Source: Enteractinococcus sp. (GTDB lineage: Bacteria > Actinomycetota > Actinomycetes > Actinomycetales > Micrococcaceae). From it: a stretch of DNA of 10,187 bases. The stretch spans positions 1 to 10,187 of the forward strand of contig JAJUIX010000028.1 in the NCBI GenBank assembly GCA_029267455.1, given 5' to 3'. Positions within the stretch are counted from its first letter, which is position 1, and the number at the start of each line of letters is the position of its first letter. The position numbers and the translations under genes were made by a program. Positions 1-6,439 of this stretch are shown here, one piece after another. The notes beneath the pieces were generated by a model. That model was not told the origin of the DNA and did no database searches. It saw only the letters and a list, made by a program, of their open reading frames with translations.

Positions 1-1
1 A

Positions 2-742
2 CTGACCGTATGGTTTGGGCTGAACTCGCTGGTGGATGTCATCGGCAAGATCGGTCCCCTCATTGTGGTCATTGCAATCGCCTTGGGCATTGTCGGTATC
101 GTGAATGCTGACACCGGACTGCTGGCTGGCCACAATATGGTTGCAGACCTGGAGGTGCAACAGGCCTCTAGCAACTGGGTTATGTCGGGCCTGAGTTATG
201 TGGGCTTCTGCATGCTGTGGTTGGCGGCCTTCTTAACTGCTCTGGGTAAGACGGTGCCGACCCAACGTGAGGCACGAGCAGGAGGATTTAGCGGCGGCGT
301 CATTTTCTCGTTGTCATGTGTCATCGTTGGGCTGGGCTTGCTGGCAAATATTGAACGAGTCGCCGAAATGCAGATTCCGATGCTGGTGCTCGCCAGCGAT
401 ATTGCGCCCTTTGTGGCATCTCTGATCTCGCTGATGATTCTGGCGGGCATCTACACTACTGCTATCCCGCTCTTGTGGACCGTGTCGTCTCGCTTCTTCC
501 CAGATGGCACGAGAAAATACAAATACTTCACGATTTTCCTCGCTGGCCTGGGCACCGTCATCGGCCTATGGCTACCCTTCGATCAGATGGTCAACATTGT
601 CTATGTGCTGAACGGCTACGTCGGGGCAGTATTGCTGGCCATCATCGTTGTGGTGACAATTTGGCGTGCCATCAAACGACGCGGAACCCGGCCGGTTGCT
701 TCGCACGAGGAGACTCAGCAGAGTATCTCGGCACGCGACTAG
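2..742 (+). CDS. YkvI-family multi-spanning membrane protein, 3' part only
   Basis: The reading frame is open from the first complete codon of the window (position 2) to TAG at 740-742, giving 246 residues of the C-terminal part. The GTG at 32 is in frame but lies inside the open frame with no ribosome binding site, so the true start is probably outside the window. The protein is very hydrophobic, with about six or seven membrane segments separated by short loops and ending in a basic, hydrophilic tail. Segments such as GIYTTAIPLLW and IVYVLNGYVG resemble the uncharacterised YkvI family (COG3949), distantly related to amino-acid/sodium symporter folds. Its substrate is unknown. It converges on ehuA with only 9 bases between the stop codons. 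Membrane location is certain from sequence; the family call rests on recall without a search. Confidence 0.7.
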   Translation: MTVWFGLNSLVDVIGKIGPLIVVIAIALGIVGIVNADTGLLAGHNMVADLEVQQASSNWVMSGLSYVGFCMLWLAAFLTALGKTVPTQREARAGGFSGGVIFSLSCVIVGLGLLANIERVAEMQIPMLVLASDIAPFVASLISLMILAGIYTTAIPLLWTVSSRFFPDGTRKYKYFTIFLAGLGTVIGLWLPFDQMVNIVYVLNGYVGAVLLAIIVVVTIWRAIKRRGTRPVASHEETQQSISARD

Positions 743-751
743 AACCTGGGT

Positions 752-1552
752 TTAGGTATCCCGCAGGACTGCTGACAGGAACTCTTTTGTGCGCTGGTGC
801 GATGGGTTCGTAAAGATTGTTTCAGGGTCGGCAGTTTCAATCACGTTCCCGCCATCGAACATCATCACACGATGCGAGACATCTCTGGCGAAGCTCATCT
901 CGTGCGTGACAATGAGCATCGTGACGTCGGTGTTTTCCGCGACGTCACGGAGTACCTTGAGTACTTCCACCACGACTTCCGGGTCTAAAGCGGAGGTGAC
1001 CTCGTCAAGCAGGAGGATTTCTGGATCCATTGCCAGGGCACGAGCGATGGCCACACGCTGTTGTTGCCCACCGGATAGCTCCGAGGGGTGGGCGTCAGCC
1101 TTTTCCGGCAGTCCGACTTTCTCTAACAGATCATGGGCACGGGCTCTGGCGTCCTGCTTTGACAGTCCCAGCACATGGATCGGCGCTTCAATAATGTTTT
1201 CTATGACCGTCATGTTTGGGAAGAGGTTGAATTGTTGGAACACCATGCCGATGCGTGTCCGCAGGTCCTTTTGCTGACGTTTTGAGACCGGGACGCGCCT
1301 GCCATTGCGTTCCTCATACACCAGTGGCTCTCCACCGATAAAAATATAGCCATCTGTGAGATGCTCGAGGGTCATAGCCAATCGCAAGATGGTCGTCTTG
1401 CCGGAGCCGGATGGTCCAATGAGGGTGACTCGTTCTCCACGCTCAACAGAGAAATTGAGGTCTTTCAGAACAGTCTTGTCGCCAAAGCGTTTCTCAACGT
1501 CACGGAATTCGATGACGGGTTGAGCGGTGTAGGACTCAGTAGGCGTAGGCAA
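752..1552 (-). CDS. ehuA: Ectoine/hydroxyectoine-type ABC importer ATPase EhuA
   Basis: Cytoplasmic ATPase that powers the importer formed with EhuC and EhuD. The 266-residue protein has the full ABC set: Walker A GPSGSGKT (46-53), Q-loop glutamine near 106 in VFQQFNLFP, signature LSGGQ (159-163), Walker B ILLLDE (179-184) and H-loop His217. It belongs to the polar amino-acid (GlnQ/HisP) group. The roughly 15-residue stretch between GEPL and the Q-loop, containing RNGRRVP, resembles EhuA proteins. I chose the TTG at 1552 as start. GGAG lies seven bases upstream, it begins just before the conserved PVIEF strand, and it overlaps ehuD by 17 bp. An upstream ATG at 1660 would add 36 residues of out-of-frame ehuD sequence. 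It is the last gene of the operon. Another polar amino-acid substrate is possible; the ABC ATPase call is certain. Confidence 0.88.
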   Translation of the reverse strand: MPTPTESYTAQPVIEFRDVEKRFGDKTVLKDLNFSVERGERVTLIGPSGSGKTTILRLAMTLEHLTDGYIFIGGEPLVYEERNGRRVPVSKRQQKDLRTRIGMVFQQFNLFPNMTVIENIIEAPIHVLGLSKQDARARAHDLLEKVGLPEKADAHPSELSGGQQQRVAIARALAMDPEILLLDEVTSALDPEVVVEVLKVLRDVAENTDVTMLIVTHEMSFARDVSHRVMMFDGGNVIETADPETIFTNPSHQRTKEFLSAVLRDT

Positions 1553-2255
1553 GTCGTTTCTCCAATCGATTGACGAGCACGGCCGTGAAATAGCTTGCGA
1601 CCAAAAAGATGAGGCCGGCGATTGTGATGGTTTCGATATAGCGGTAGGTAAATCCGCCAATTTCTAATGCTGTGGTCACCATTTCCATCACGGAGATCGA
1701 GATCAGAAATGGGGTGTCTTTGAACATCGAGATCGCATAGTTACCCAACGAGGGCACCGTAGAACGCAGTGCCTGCGGAATAATGACCCGCCGCCAGGTG
1801 CGACCCGAGGACATTGATAATGCAGTGGAGGCTTCCCACTGGCCACGCGGCACCGAATCGATGCCGGCCCGGTAGACCTCGGACATATAGGTCGAGTAGT
1901 GCACCCCGTAGACGACCAGGGCAATGGTCATCGGCTCCATCCACACGAAGCCATAAAACACGATGAGCAACTGCACGACAATCGGGGTCATCCGGATGAA
2001 GTTCGCAATCCAGGTCACCAATATGGATAACGGCCGAGGTAACAGCCGGATCAAGATAGCGATGATGAGGCCAAGCACCGCTGCGATCAGCGTGCCGACC
2101 ACGGTGACTAGGAGTGTGACTTTGAAGAAGGATTCGAGCATTGCTGGGAGGACTTCCCAAGCGAAGTCCCACCGCCAGAAACTTGTGGTGTCATCGATCT
2201 CGGGGGTATCAACAGTTGCAGAGATGCTCCCCGCTGCAAAAAGCGCCATTGTCAT
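1536..2255 (-). CDS. ehuD: Ectoine/hydroxyectoine-type ABC importer permease EhuD
   Basis: Inner-membrane permease of the HisM/GlnP type, 239 residues, expected to pair with EhuC. Membrane segments lie at about 45-70, 77-105 (containing the typical FIRMTPIVVQLL), 110-125, 185-200 and 207-228. The EAA loop that docks onto the ATPase is at about 139-171 (GQWEASTALSM, then IIPQALRSTVPSLGNY). The pattern HYSTYMSEVYRAGIDSVPRGQWEA is what I recall for EhuD. The start ATG at 2255 overlaps the ehuC stop as ATGA, with AGGAGG at 2262-2267 six bases upstream. The first 25 residues before FAWEVLP are longer and more acidic than in the EhuD proteins I remember; a second ATG lies at 2249. Permease role certain; ectoine specificity inferred from the whole operon. 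Confidence 0.86.
   Translation of the reverse strand: MTMALFAAGSISATVDTPEIDDTTSFWRWDFAWEVLPAMLESFFKVTLLVTVVGTLIAAVLGLIIAILIRLLPRPLSILVTWIANFIRMTPIVVQLLIVFYGFVWMEPMTIALVVYGVHYSTYMSEVYRAGIDSVPRGQWEASTALSMSSGRTWRRVIIPQALRSTVPSLGNYAISMFKDTPFLISISVMEMVTTALEIGGFTYRYIETITIAGLIFLVASYFTAVLVNRLEKRLAYAY
1560..1563 (-). promoter_or_regulatory. Ribosome binding site for the TTG start of ehuA
   Basis: GGAG on the minus strand, seven bases before TTG 1552, lies inside the end of ehuD. It is the reason for preferring this non-ATG start, and it implies that ribosomes finishing ehuD restart on ehuA. Confidence 0.65.
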
Positions 2256-3019
2256 CGCACACCTCCTGCAGGCTGTGATACGGAAGTATCCTTCGTGGGT
2301 GTGGTATCAATCTTGGGTACGGGGGAGAGGATCTCTTTGAGACTCGGGCCCATACCGAGCTTATGTTTGGCACGGGCTTCCAAAAGGCGCATCAATTGTG
2401 TCAACACCAACGCGATGAGGAAGTATACGATCAGCCCCACGACGGCTAAAGAGAAAAACCAGTCGGTGGTGCGGCGCAACTGCAACAGCTCGAAGGTGAA
2501 CTCGCTCATGCCGATGATGTACACAATCGAGCTCCCCTTGAGTAGATGCACCCAAAGGTTTGTCAGCGAGGGCAGCATCAGCGCCCACGCCTGCGGGAAA
2601 ATGACGCGCCGGATTTTATGCGGCCACGACATGGATAGGGCAACGGTGGCTTCCCATTGTCCTTGTGGGACCGAGGTGAGAGAAGCACGGACAGCCTCAG
2701 CTCCATAGGCGCCGTAGTTGAGGGTAAGCGCGAAAACCGCCACGAGCATGGCACCCAGACTTGGTCCGAAAAGGGGCAGCACATAGAACAGCCACATCAG
2801 CTGCACAAGTAGCGAGGTGCCGCGGAAGAATTCGATGATGAATCGTGCTGGGATACGGACAAACCATTTTCTACTGCCCGCCATCAGCCCGAGCACCACG
2901 GAGACAACGAAAGCAAGGAGCCCGCTAATAATGGTCAATTGGATGGTGAGCAGTAAGCCATCCCAGAGCCTGGGCCCGTGCATCGAGAGTGCATCGAGAT
3001 AATTCACAAGTACTCTCAT
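2252..3019 (-). CDS. ehuC: Ectoine/hydroxyectoine-type ABC importer permease EhuC
   Basis: Second inner-membrane permease of the importer, 255 residues from ATG 3019. Membrane segments lie at about 20-46, 55-84, 88-105, 155-172 and 188-210. The segment FFRGTSLLVQLMWLFYVLP is diagnostic of the family. The EAA loop is at about 119-150 (GQWEATVALSM, IFPQAWALMLPSL). A polar tail of roughly 40 residues follows the last membrane segment. The start is uncertain. ATG 3040 would place the start inside a perfect hairpin arm. ATG 3019 has AAAGG immediately upstream, closer than ideal. GTG 3007 has better spacing to a weak GAGAG. I report 3019 as the compromise. It overlaps ehuD by four bases and sits 75 bp after ehuB, beyond the hairpin. 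Confidence 0.85.
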   Translation of the reverse strand: MRVLVNYLDALSMHGPRLWDGLLLTIQLTIISGLLAFVVSVVLGLMAGSRKWFVRIPARFIIEFFRGTSLLVQLMWLFYVLPLFGPSLGAMLVAVFALTLNYGAYGAEAVRASLTSVPQGQWEATVALSMSWPHKIRRVIFPQAWALMLPSLTNLWVHLLKGSSIVYIIGMSEFTFELLQLRRTTDWFFSLAVVGLIVYFLIALVLTQLMRLLEARAKHKLGMGPSLKEILSPVPKIDTTPTKDTSVSQPAGGVR

Positions 3020-3031
3020 TCCTTTATGTCG

Positions 3032-3067
3032 ACACGTCATGCTGGCCCGAGAGCCAGCATGACGTGT
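3032..3067 (-). promoter_or_regulatory. Perfect 15-bp stem-loop between ehuB and ehuC
   Basis: ACACGTCATGCTGGC (3032-3046) is followed by a 6-base loop and its exact reverse complement (3053-3067). In the transcript it forms 28 bases after the ehuB stop. No U-run follows on the minus strand, so it is not a canonical intrinsic terminator. The likely role is 3' end protection or partial termination, letting the binding protein be made in excess of the permeases, as known for malE–malF type intercistronic hairpins (role inferred). Confidence 0.75.
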
Positions 3068-3094
3068 GAGGAAATGGGTGGTGGATCGGGGAGG

Positions 3095-3994
3095 TTACTC
3101 CTCGATATCCTGCAGAGTCTCCAGATCACCTGCGCACAGCGCTTCGGTAGTCATCTCTTCCGGTGGTACTTCTGCATCGGTGAAGCCGTGTTCGCTCAGA
3201 ATTTCGCCGAGTTCGCCGCTCGATTTCAGTTCGCTCAGGTGTTCGTTGTATTCATTGAGCGTCTCTGTGTCATTTTGACGAAAGACGGTCGAGCCGGCGC
3301 CGTACTGCTTGACGCCATCAATTTCTTGGACGAATGGTTCCGTGACTTCAAGGCCCTCGGTCTCGGAGGCCATTTGATTCAGTGAGATCGCGGTCATGGC
3401 AAATACGTCTGCACGACCACCCTGAACCATTTCGATGCCTTCGTCGGCACTGCCGACGCCTTCATAGTCCAGGCCAAGATCGGTGGCGTAGCCGGCTTCA
3501 ATTCCGGCGGTAAGAGTCGCCAAGGTGATATCCTCACCGGCCTCTTGAGCTTCTAATACGTCGTCAAGGTCTTCGACACCGTGAGGGTTGCCCTGTTCTA
3601 CAACGAGGGCGGTGGTGTACATAATCTCTGGTTCAGCGAAGGCGGCTTCTTCGCACCGTTCCGGTGTAATAGACATACCGGCTGAGATAGCATCGAAACG
3701 TTTGGCGTTGAGTCCCGGAATCAGGTTGTCCCAGTCCACAAGTTCGGCTTCGACTTCATAGCCCATGTCGCCAAAGATTTTTTCAGCCAGATCAACGGTA
3801 GCGCCGGTCGGATTACCCTGGTCATCAAGGTATGAGTAGGGGACCTCGCCTGCGATACCGACGGTGATTACGTTGCCCTCGTCAGCGGCCTCGGTATCTT
3901 CGCCCCCGCCATCGCCACCACAAGCAGTCAGGGCCAGCAGCGCGGCGATCGATAGGGCTGAGAGTTTCTTCGAGTGTGAGATGTTGCGAATCAT
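3095..3994 (-). CDS. ehuB: Ectoine/hydroxyectoine-binding lipoprotein EhuB-like
   Basis: Extracellular substrate-binding lipoprotein of the importer, 299 residues. It has a signal peptide with lipobox LTAC, Cys25 being the lipidation site, then a Gly/acidic linker (26-40) and a family 3 (SBP_bac_3) two-lobe domain from about residue 42. EhuB hallmarks are GEVPYSYLDDQG (49-60), LIPGLNAKRFDAISAGM, ITPERC (109-114), and the C-terminal GFTDAEVPPEEMTTEALCAGD. Cys114 and Cys287 could form a disulfide. Compared with the S. meliloti EhuB site as I recall it, Glu50 and Arg113 are kept, two cage aromatics are Tyr53 and Trp88, and the third (Phe80 there) is Ser108. Start ATG 3994 is preferred over ATG 4003 because AAGGATGG sits five bases upstream of it. 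First gene of the operon. A related cyclic or zwitterionic solute remains possible. Confidence 0.85.
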   Translation of the reverse strand: MIRNISHSKKLSALSIAALLALTACGGDGGGEDTEAADEGNVITVGIAGEVPYSYLDDQGNPTGATVDLAEKIFGDMGYEVEAELVDWDNLIPGLNAKRFDAISAGMSITPERCEEAAFAEPEIMYTTALVVEQGNPHGVEDLDDVLEAQEAGEDITLATLTAGIEAGYATDLGLDYEGVGSADEGIEMVQGGRADVFAMTAISLNQMASETEGLEVTEPFVQEIDGVKQYGAGSTVFRQNDTETLNEYNEHLSELKSSGELGEILSEHGFTDAEVPPEEMTTEALCAGDLETLQDIEE

Positions 3995-3999
3995 AAAAA

Positions 4000-4007
4000 C
4001 CATCCTT
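4000..4007 (-). promoter_or_regulatory. Ribosome binding site deciding the ehuB start
   Basis: AAGGATGG on the minus strand lies five bases before ATG 3994. The competing ATG at 4003 is inside this element and would have no spacing to it. Confidence 0.65.
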
Positions 4008-4096
4008 CAGCTGCACCGGTCCATTGCCGCCCCGCTCTAGACGAGCGCCGCGGCCAGAGGGCTGGTGCATCGTTCCTCTTCGAGTGACAAGCCGTA

Positions 4097-4106
4097 CCCA
4101 CGTGGG
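4097..4106. promoter_or_regulatory. Palindrome CCCACGTGGG, possible operator of the ehu operon
   Basis: A perfect 10-bp palindrome 14 bases downstream of the candidate -10 box, near the predicted transcription start of ehuB. The flanking 7-bp inverted repeat (4093-4099 with 4128-4134) spans the same area. It could bind a repressor or arise by chance; no ehu-type regulator gene is in the window. Confidence 0.3.
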
Positions 4107-4120
4107 GCAGGATGTGGACT

Positions 4121-4149
4121 ACCATACGGGTACGTCACAAGCTGCTCAA
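4121..4149 (-). promoter_or_regulatory. Candidate promoter of ehuBCDA
   Basis: On the minus strand, TTGAGC (4149-4144), a 17-base spacer and TATGGT (4126-4121). Both boxes match the sigma-70 consensus in four of six positions. An AT-rich tract lies about 25 bases further upstream. It predicts transcription start near 4114 and a leader of about 120 bases. Confidence 0.4.
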
Positions 4150-4312
4150 CAGCTCACACACGATTGGCGAAGGATTTTAGAAATTTTTATGGATCCGAGA
4201 TCTTTGCGAGGTCCCGTGCACAACGAAATATCACGGTAAAACGCACATCAGAAGCTACCGGCTGTGGTACCCAGCAAAGGGGCGTGGCATTGAACAATTC
4301 TGTGTATTTAAT

Positions 4313-4334
4313 GCGGCTTCAAGTCAATGGCCGC
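4313..4334 (-). terminator. Weak hairpin downstream of panD
   Basis: GCGGC and GCCGC form a 5-bp GC stem with a 12-base loop, 25 bases after the panD stop. It is followed by ATTAAAT rather than a true U-run. A poor intrinsic terminator at best. Confidence 0.22.
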
Positions 4335-4358
4335 GGAATGAGTTCAATCTGGCAGTAG

Positions 4359-4772
4359 TCAGCTGCGAGCATGTGGCGGGCGTTGCGTGCCTTCCTGCAG
4401 GGCTTCGGCAGGGTCGGTGCCAAGACTGATGATGCGGTTATGTTCATCGACGTGGACGACCCGTGGCTGATAGGTACGGGCCTCGGCGTCTTCCATCTGG
4501 GCGTAGGCGATGAGAATGACGAGGTCGCCCGGATTGACGAGATGGGCGGCGGCACCATTGATACCAATCACGCCCGAATTGCGTTCTCCGGCGATCGTGT
4601 ATGTTTCCAATCGTGCACCATTGGTAATATCCACGATTGACACGCGTTCGCCAGGAAGAATTCCGGCGGCGTCAAGGAGATCCTGATCCACGGTCACGGA
4701 ACCAACGTAGTGCAGGTTGGCTTCGGTTACGGTCGCCCGATGGATCTTGGCGTGGAACATGGTACGCAACAT
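4359..4772 (-). CDS. panD: Aspartate 1-decarboxylase (pyruvoyl enzyme)
   Basis: Converts L-aspartate to beta-alanine and CO2 in the cytoplasm, supplying the beta-alanine half of pantothenate and coenzyme A. The 137-residue proenzyme cleaves itself between Gly24 and Ser25, in YVGS (22-25), and Ser25 becomes the pyruvoyl cofactor. Other active-site residues are at the family positions: Lys9, His11, Arg54, Thr57, Tyr58 and Asn72 (IGINGAAAH). Length is typical; the tail beyond about residue 120 is variable. Start ATG 4772 gives the canonical [12 protein letters not shown]-terminus, with GAGAGG eight bases upstream. panB and panC are not in the window. It lies 126 bp downstream of modC on the same strand but has its own good promoter and a duplicated leader, so it is probably expressed independently. 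Confidence 0.96.
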   Translation of the reverse strand: MLRTMFHAKIHRATVTEANLHYVGSVTVDQDLLDAAGILPGERVSIVDITNGARLETYTIAGERNSGVIGINGAAAHLVNPGDLVILIAYAQMEDAEARTYQPRVVHVDEHNRIISLGTDPAEALQEGTQRPPHARS

Positions 4773-4796
4773 AGGTTCAGCCTCTCAGCATGATCG

Positions 4797-4856
4797 AAAT
4801 GTGGTTGCTGGCACGGTAGCCAAAGTAAATGTGGTTGCTGGCACGGTAGCCAAAGT
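4797..4856 (-). repeat. Perfect 30-bp tandem duplication in the panD leader
   Basis: Two identical 30-bp units, 4797-4826 and 4827-4856, back to back without a mismatch. Each contains GGTTGCTGGCACGGTAGCC, where TGGC and GCCA could pair around six bases. The promoter-proximal copy overlaps the last bases of the panD -10 box, so both copies are transcribed in the panD leader. It may be a recent slippage duplication, or a duplicated protein- or RNA-binding element. Confidence 0.9.
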
Positions 4857-4881
4857 ATAAGTCTACCGCCATCAATGTTAA
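4854..4881 (-). promoter_or_regulatory. panD: Promoter of panD
   Basis: On the minus strand, TTAACA (4881-4876), a 16-base spacer and TATACT (4859-4854). Each box matches the sigma-70 consensus in five of six positions, the best promoter in the window. Transcription should start near 4847, giving a leader of about 75 bases before panD. The -35 box lies less than 20 bases past the modC stop. Confidence 0.65.
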
Positions 4882-4898
4882 TGTCGGATCCGTCACGA

Positions 4899-5594
4899 TT
4901 ATTCCCAGGGCGAGATGCTACCAGAAAGTCGATACACGTTATCAGCCAGTGCTTTTACATCAGCTTCATGGTGAGTGACCAGCACCACGGTCTGATCCTG
5001 GAGTACATCGGCTAACAGCTGCCTCAGGGCCGGGGCCGCTGCACGGTCAAGCGCTGCCAAGGGTTCATCCAGCAGTACCAAGCTGGGGCCAGAGGCCAGC
5101 ACTCGGGCGATGGCAACTCGTTGGGCTTGCCCACCGGAAAGTTGTGCGGGTTTTCGTCTGCCATAGCCGGATAAGCCAACGCGTTCCAGCCACTCTTCGG
5201 CTGCCGCATTGCGTGCTTGGCGGCCTTTCATTCCGGCCCGGTGCATCCCATAGACGATATTGTCACGCACCGACAAGTGCGGAAACAGGTGTGGGTCTTG
5301 AGATAAATACCCGATGCCTCGATCCGCAGCCGGGAGCCACACCGCAGGCTTGCGTTCTGGTGTGGGACAGTCAAAGAGGACAGTGTCATCTAAGGCTGCG
5401 TAACCAGTATCAGGGATCAGCCAGCCGGCGAGTGCTTGAAGGGTCGTGGTTTTTCCCGCCCCGTTGGGTCCGACCAGCGCAAGCGTCGTGCCGCGGGGGA
5501 CGTGAAAGTCCACGGCTACGTTGCGATTGGTGACAGCCAGGGTCGCACGAAGCCCCGTGGTTTGGACTGTGGTCTTGGCTGGTGCAGACGGCAT
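4899..5594 (-). CDS. modC: Molybdate ABC transporter ATPase ModC, short form without TOBE domain
   Basis: Cytoplasmic ATPase driving molybdate import through ModB. The 231-residue protein has Walker A GPNGAGKT (42-49), Q-loop Gln99 (YLSQDPHLFPHLSV), signature LSGGQ (152-156), Walker B LVLLDE (172-177) and H-loop His208. It stops about 23 residues after the H-loop. Usual ModC proteins are about 350 residues with a C-terminal TOBE/Mop domain that binds oxyanion; that domain is absent here, and nothing like it is encoded before panD. Start ATG 5594 has AGGAG nine bases upstream and follows the modB stop by five bases. A longer frame starting at 5873 merely overlaps modB out of frame. It is the last gene of the mod operon. 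The substrate follows from the ModA and ModB neighbours. Confidence 0.9.
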   Translation of the reverse strand: MPSAPAKTTVQTTGLRATLAVTNRNVAVDFHVPRGTTLALVGPNGAGKTTTLQALAGWLIPDTGYAALDDTVLFDCPTPERKPAVWLPAADRGIGYLSQDPHLFPHLSVRDNIVYGMHRAGMKGRQARNAAAEEWLERVGLSGYGRRKPAQLSGGQAQRVAIARVLASGPSLVLLDEPLAALDRAAAPALRQLLADVLQDQTVVLVTHHEADVKALADNVYRLSGSISPWE

Positions 5595-5599
5595 CGTGC

Positions 5600-6421
5600 T
5601 CAACTCCTGCGTTGCGTTGGTCGGAAGTAGGCAACGGCGATGACGATCACAGCCACCAGAATTAACACCAAGGATAAGGCGACGGCAGAATCTGGGTCGG
5701 TCTCGCGGGCCAGATAAATTTCCAGCGGCATGGTACGGGTGGTGCCCTGAAGCGAGCCGGCAAACGTGATGGTGGCCCCGAATTCTCCTAGCGCCCTGGC
5801 GAACGTCAGCACCGTGCCAGACAGCAACCCGGGACGCAACAGTGGCAGCGTGATGGTACAGAAGGTCCGCCACTTGGATGCCCCCAGCGACTGAGCAATG
5901 CGCTCGTAGTGCTGGCCCGACGAGGCGAGATGCGACTCAAGCGTGGTGACCATGAAGGGTAAGGCGACAAAGGTTTGGGCAAGCACCACGGCAGCCGTCG
6001 TAAAGGCGATATCGATGCCTAGTGCTGAGAGGTGTTCACCGAGCAGGCCGCGTCGACCGAAGGCCTCCGTCAGAATGATGCCGGCCACTACCGGGGGAAT
6101 TACCAAAGGTACCAGGACGATCACGCGTGTGAGGTTCCGACCTGGAAAGTCCGTGCGTGCCAGAACCAATGCCAACGGGATCCCCAACACAATGCAAATC
6201 ACGGTGGCCACGGTGGCCGTGCGCAGTGATAACCACAGCGCATCAACTGCTGATTGGCTCGTGAGCAGCTCTGGAAGGTCAGACCAGGTGATACCGGTGA
6301 GCAGTGCGATAAACGGTAGGACTAAGAACGCTCCGGTTAACAGGGCGATGGCAATAGTGGCCGGCGGAATACTCGGAGCAAGAAGCGCCTGCCGCCTGGT
6401 GCCTAGGGGTTGTTGCGTCAT
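5600..6421 (-). CDS. modB: Molybdate ABC transporter permease ModB
   Basis: Inner-membrane permease, 273 residues, forming the molybdate channel with ModC on its inner face and ModA outside. Membrane segments lie at about 21-45, 65-88, 98-120, 138-158, 200-222 and 247-266. The ATPase-docking EAA loop is at about 173-199 (ERIAQSLGASKWRTF, TLPLLRPGLL). The ModB hallmark RALGEFGATITFAG followed by GTTRTMPLEIYL (209-236) is intact. The start ATG 6421 follows the modA stop after 18 bases, with GGAG about 11 bases upstream, somewhat far. Five bases separate it from modC. Sulfate and tungstate permeases are close relatives, but the neighbouring ModA and Mop protein favour molybdate. Confidence 0.94.
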   Translation of the reverse strand: MTQQPLGTRRQALLAPSIPPATIAIALLTGAFLVLPFIALLTGITWSDLPELLTSQSAVDALWLSLRTATVATVICIVLGIPLALVLARTDFPGRNLTRVIVLVPLVIPPVVAGIILTEAFGRRGLLGEHLSALGIDIAFTTAAVVLAQTFVALPFMVTTLESHLASSGQHYERIAQSLGASKWRTFCTITLPLLRPGLLSGTVLTFARALGEFGATITFAGSLQGTTRTMPLEIYLARETDPDSAVALSLVLILVAVIVIAVAYFRPTQRRS

Positions 6422-6439
6422 GACACTGTGTTCTCCGCC

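Larger units (their letters stand above)
3995..4358. other. Gene-free region between panD and ehuB (ehuB leader and promoter region)
   Basis: No convincing gene on either strand; the open frames here lack family features and good ribosome binding sites. On the minus strand it holds a weak hairpin after panD (4313-4334), an AT-rich patch at about 4174-4192, a promoter candidate (4121-4149), a CCCACGTGGG palindrome (4097-4106), and a leader of about 120 bases before ehuB. CGTACCC (4093-4099) and GGGTACG (4128-4134) form a 7-bp inverted repeat around the predicted transcription start. Confidence 0.6.

Noticed and set aside
1553..1660. Upstream ATG extension of ehuA
   Set aside because: The 36 extra residues are the out-of-frame ehuD coding sequence, and TTG 1552 has a well-spaced GGAG.
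4024..4358. Plus-strand open frames of 71 and 97 codons between ehuB and panD
   Set aside because: No recognisable domain, no good ribosome binding site, and overlapping frames with different products; the region looks like regulatory DNA.
4885..4892. CGGATCCG palindrome after modC as a terminator
   Set aside because: An 8-base palindrome without a loop or U-run cannot form a terminator hairpin.
5595..5873. Upstream extension of modC
   Set aside because: It lies wholly within modB in another frame; ATG 5594 has its own AGGAG.
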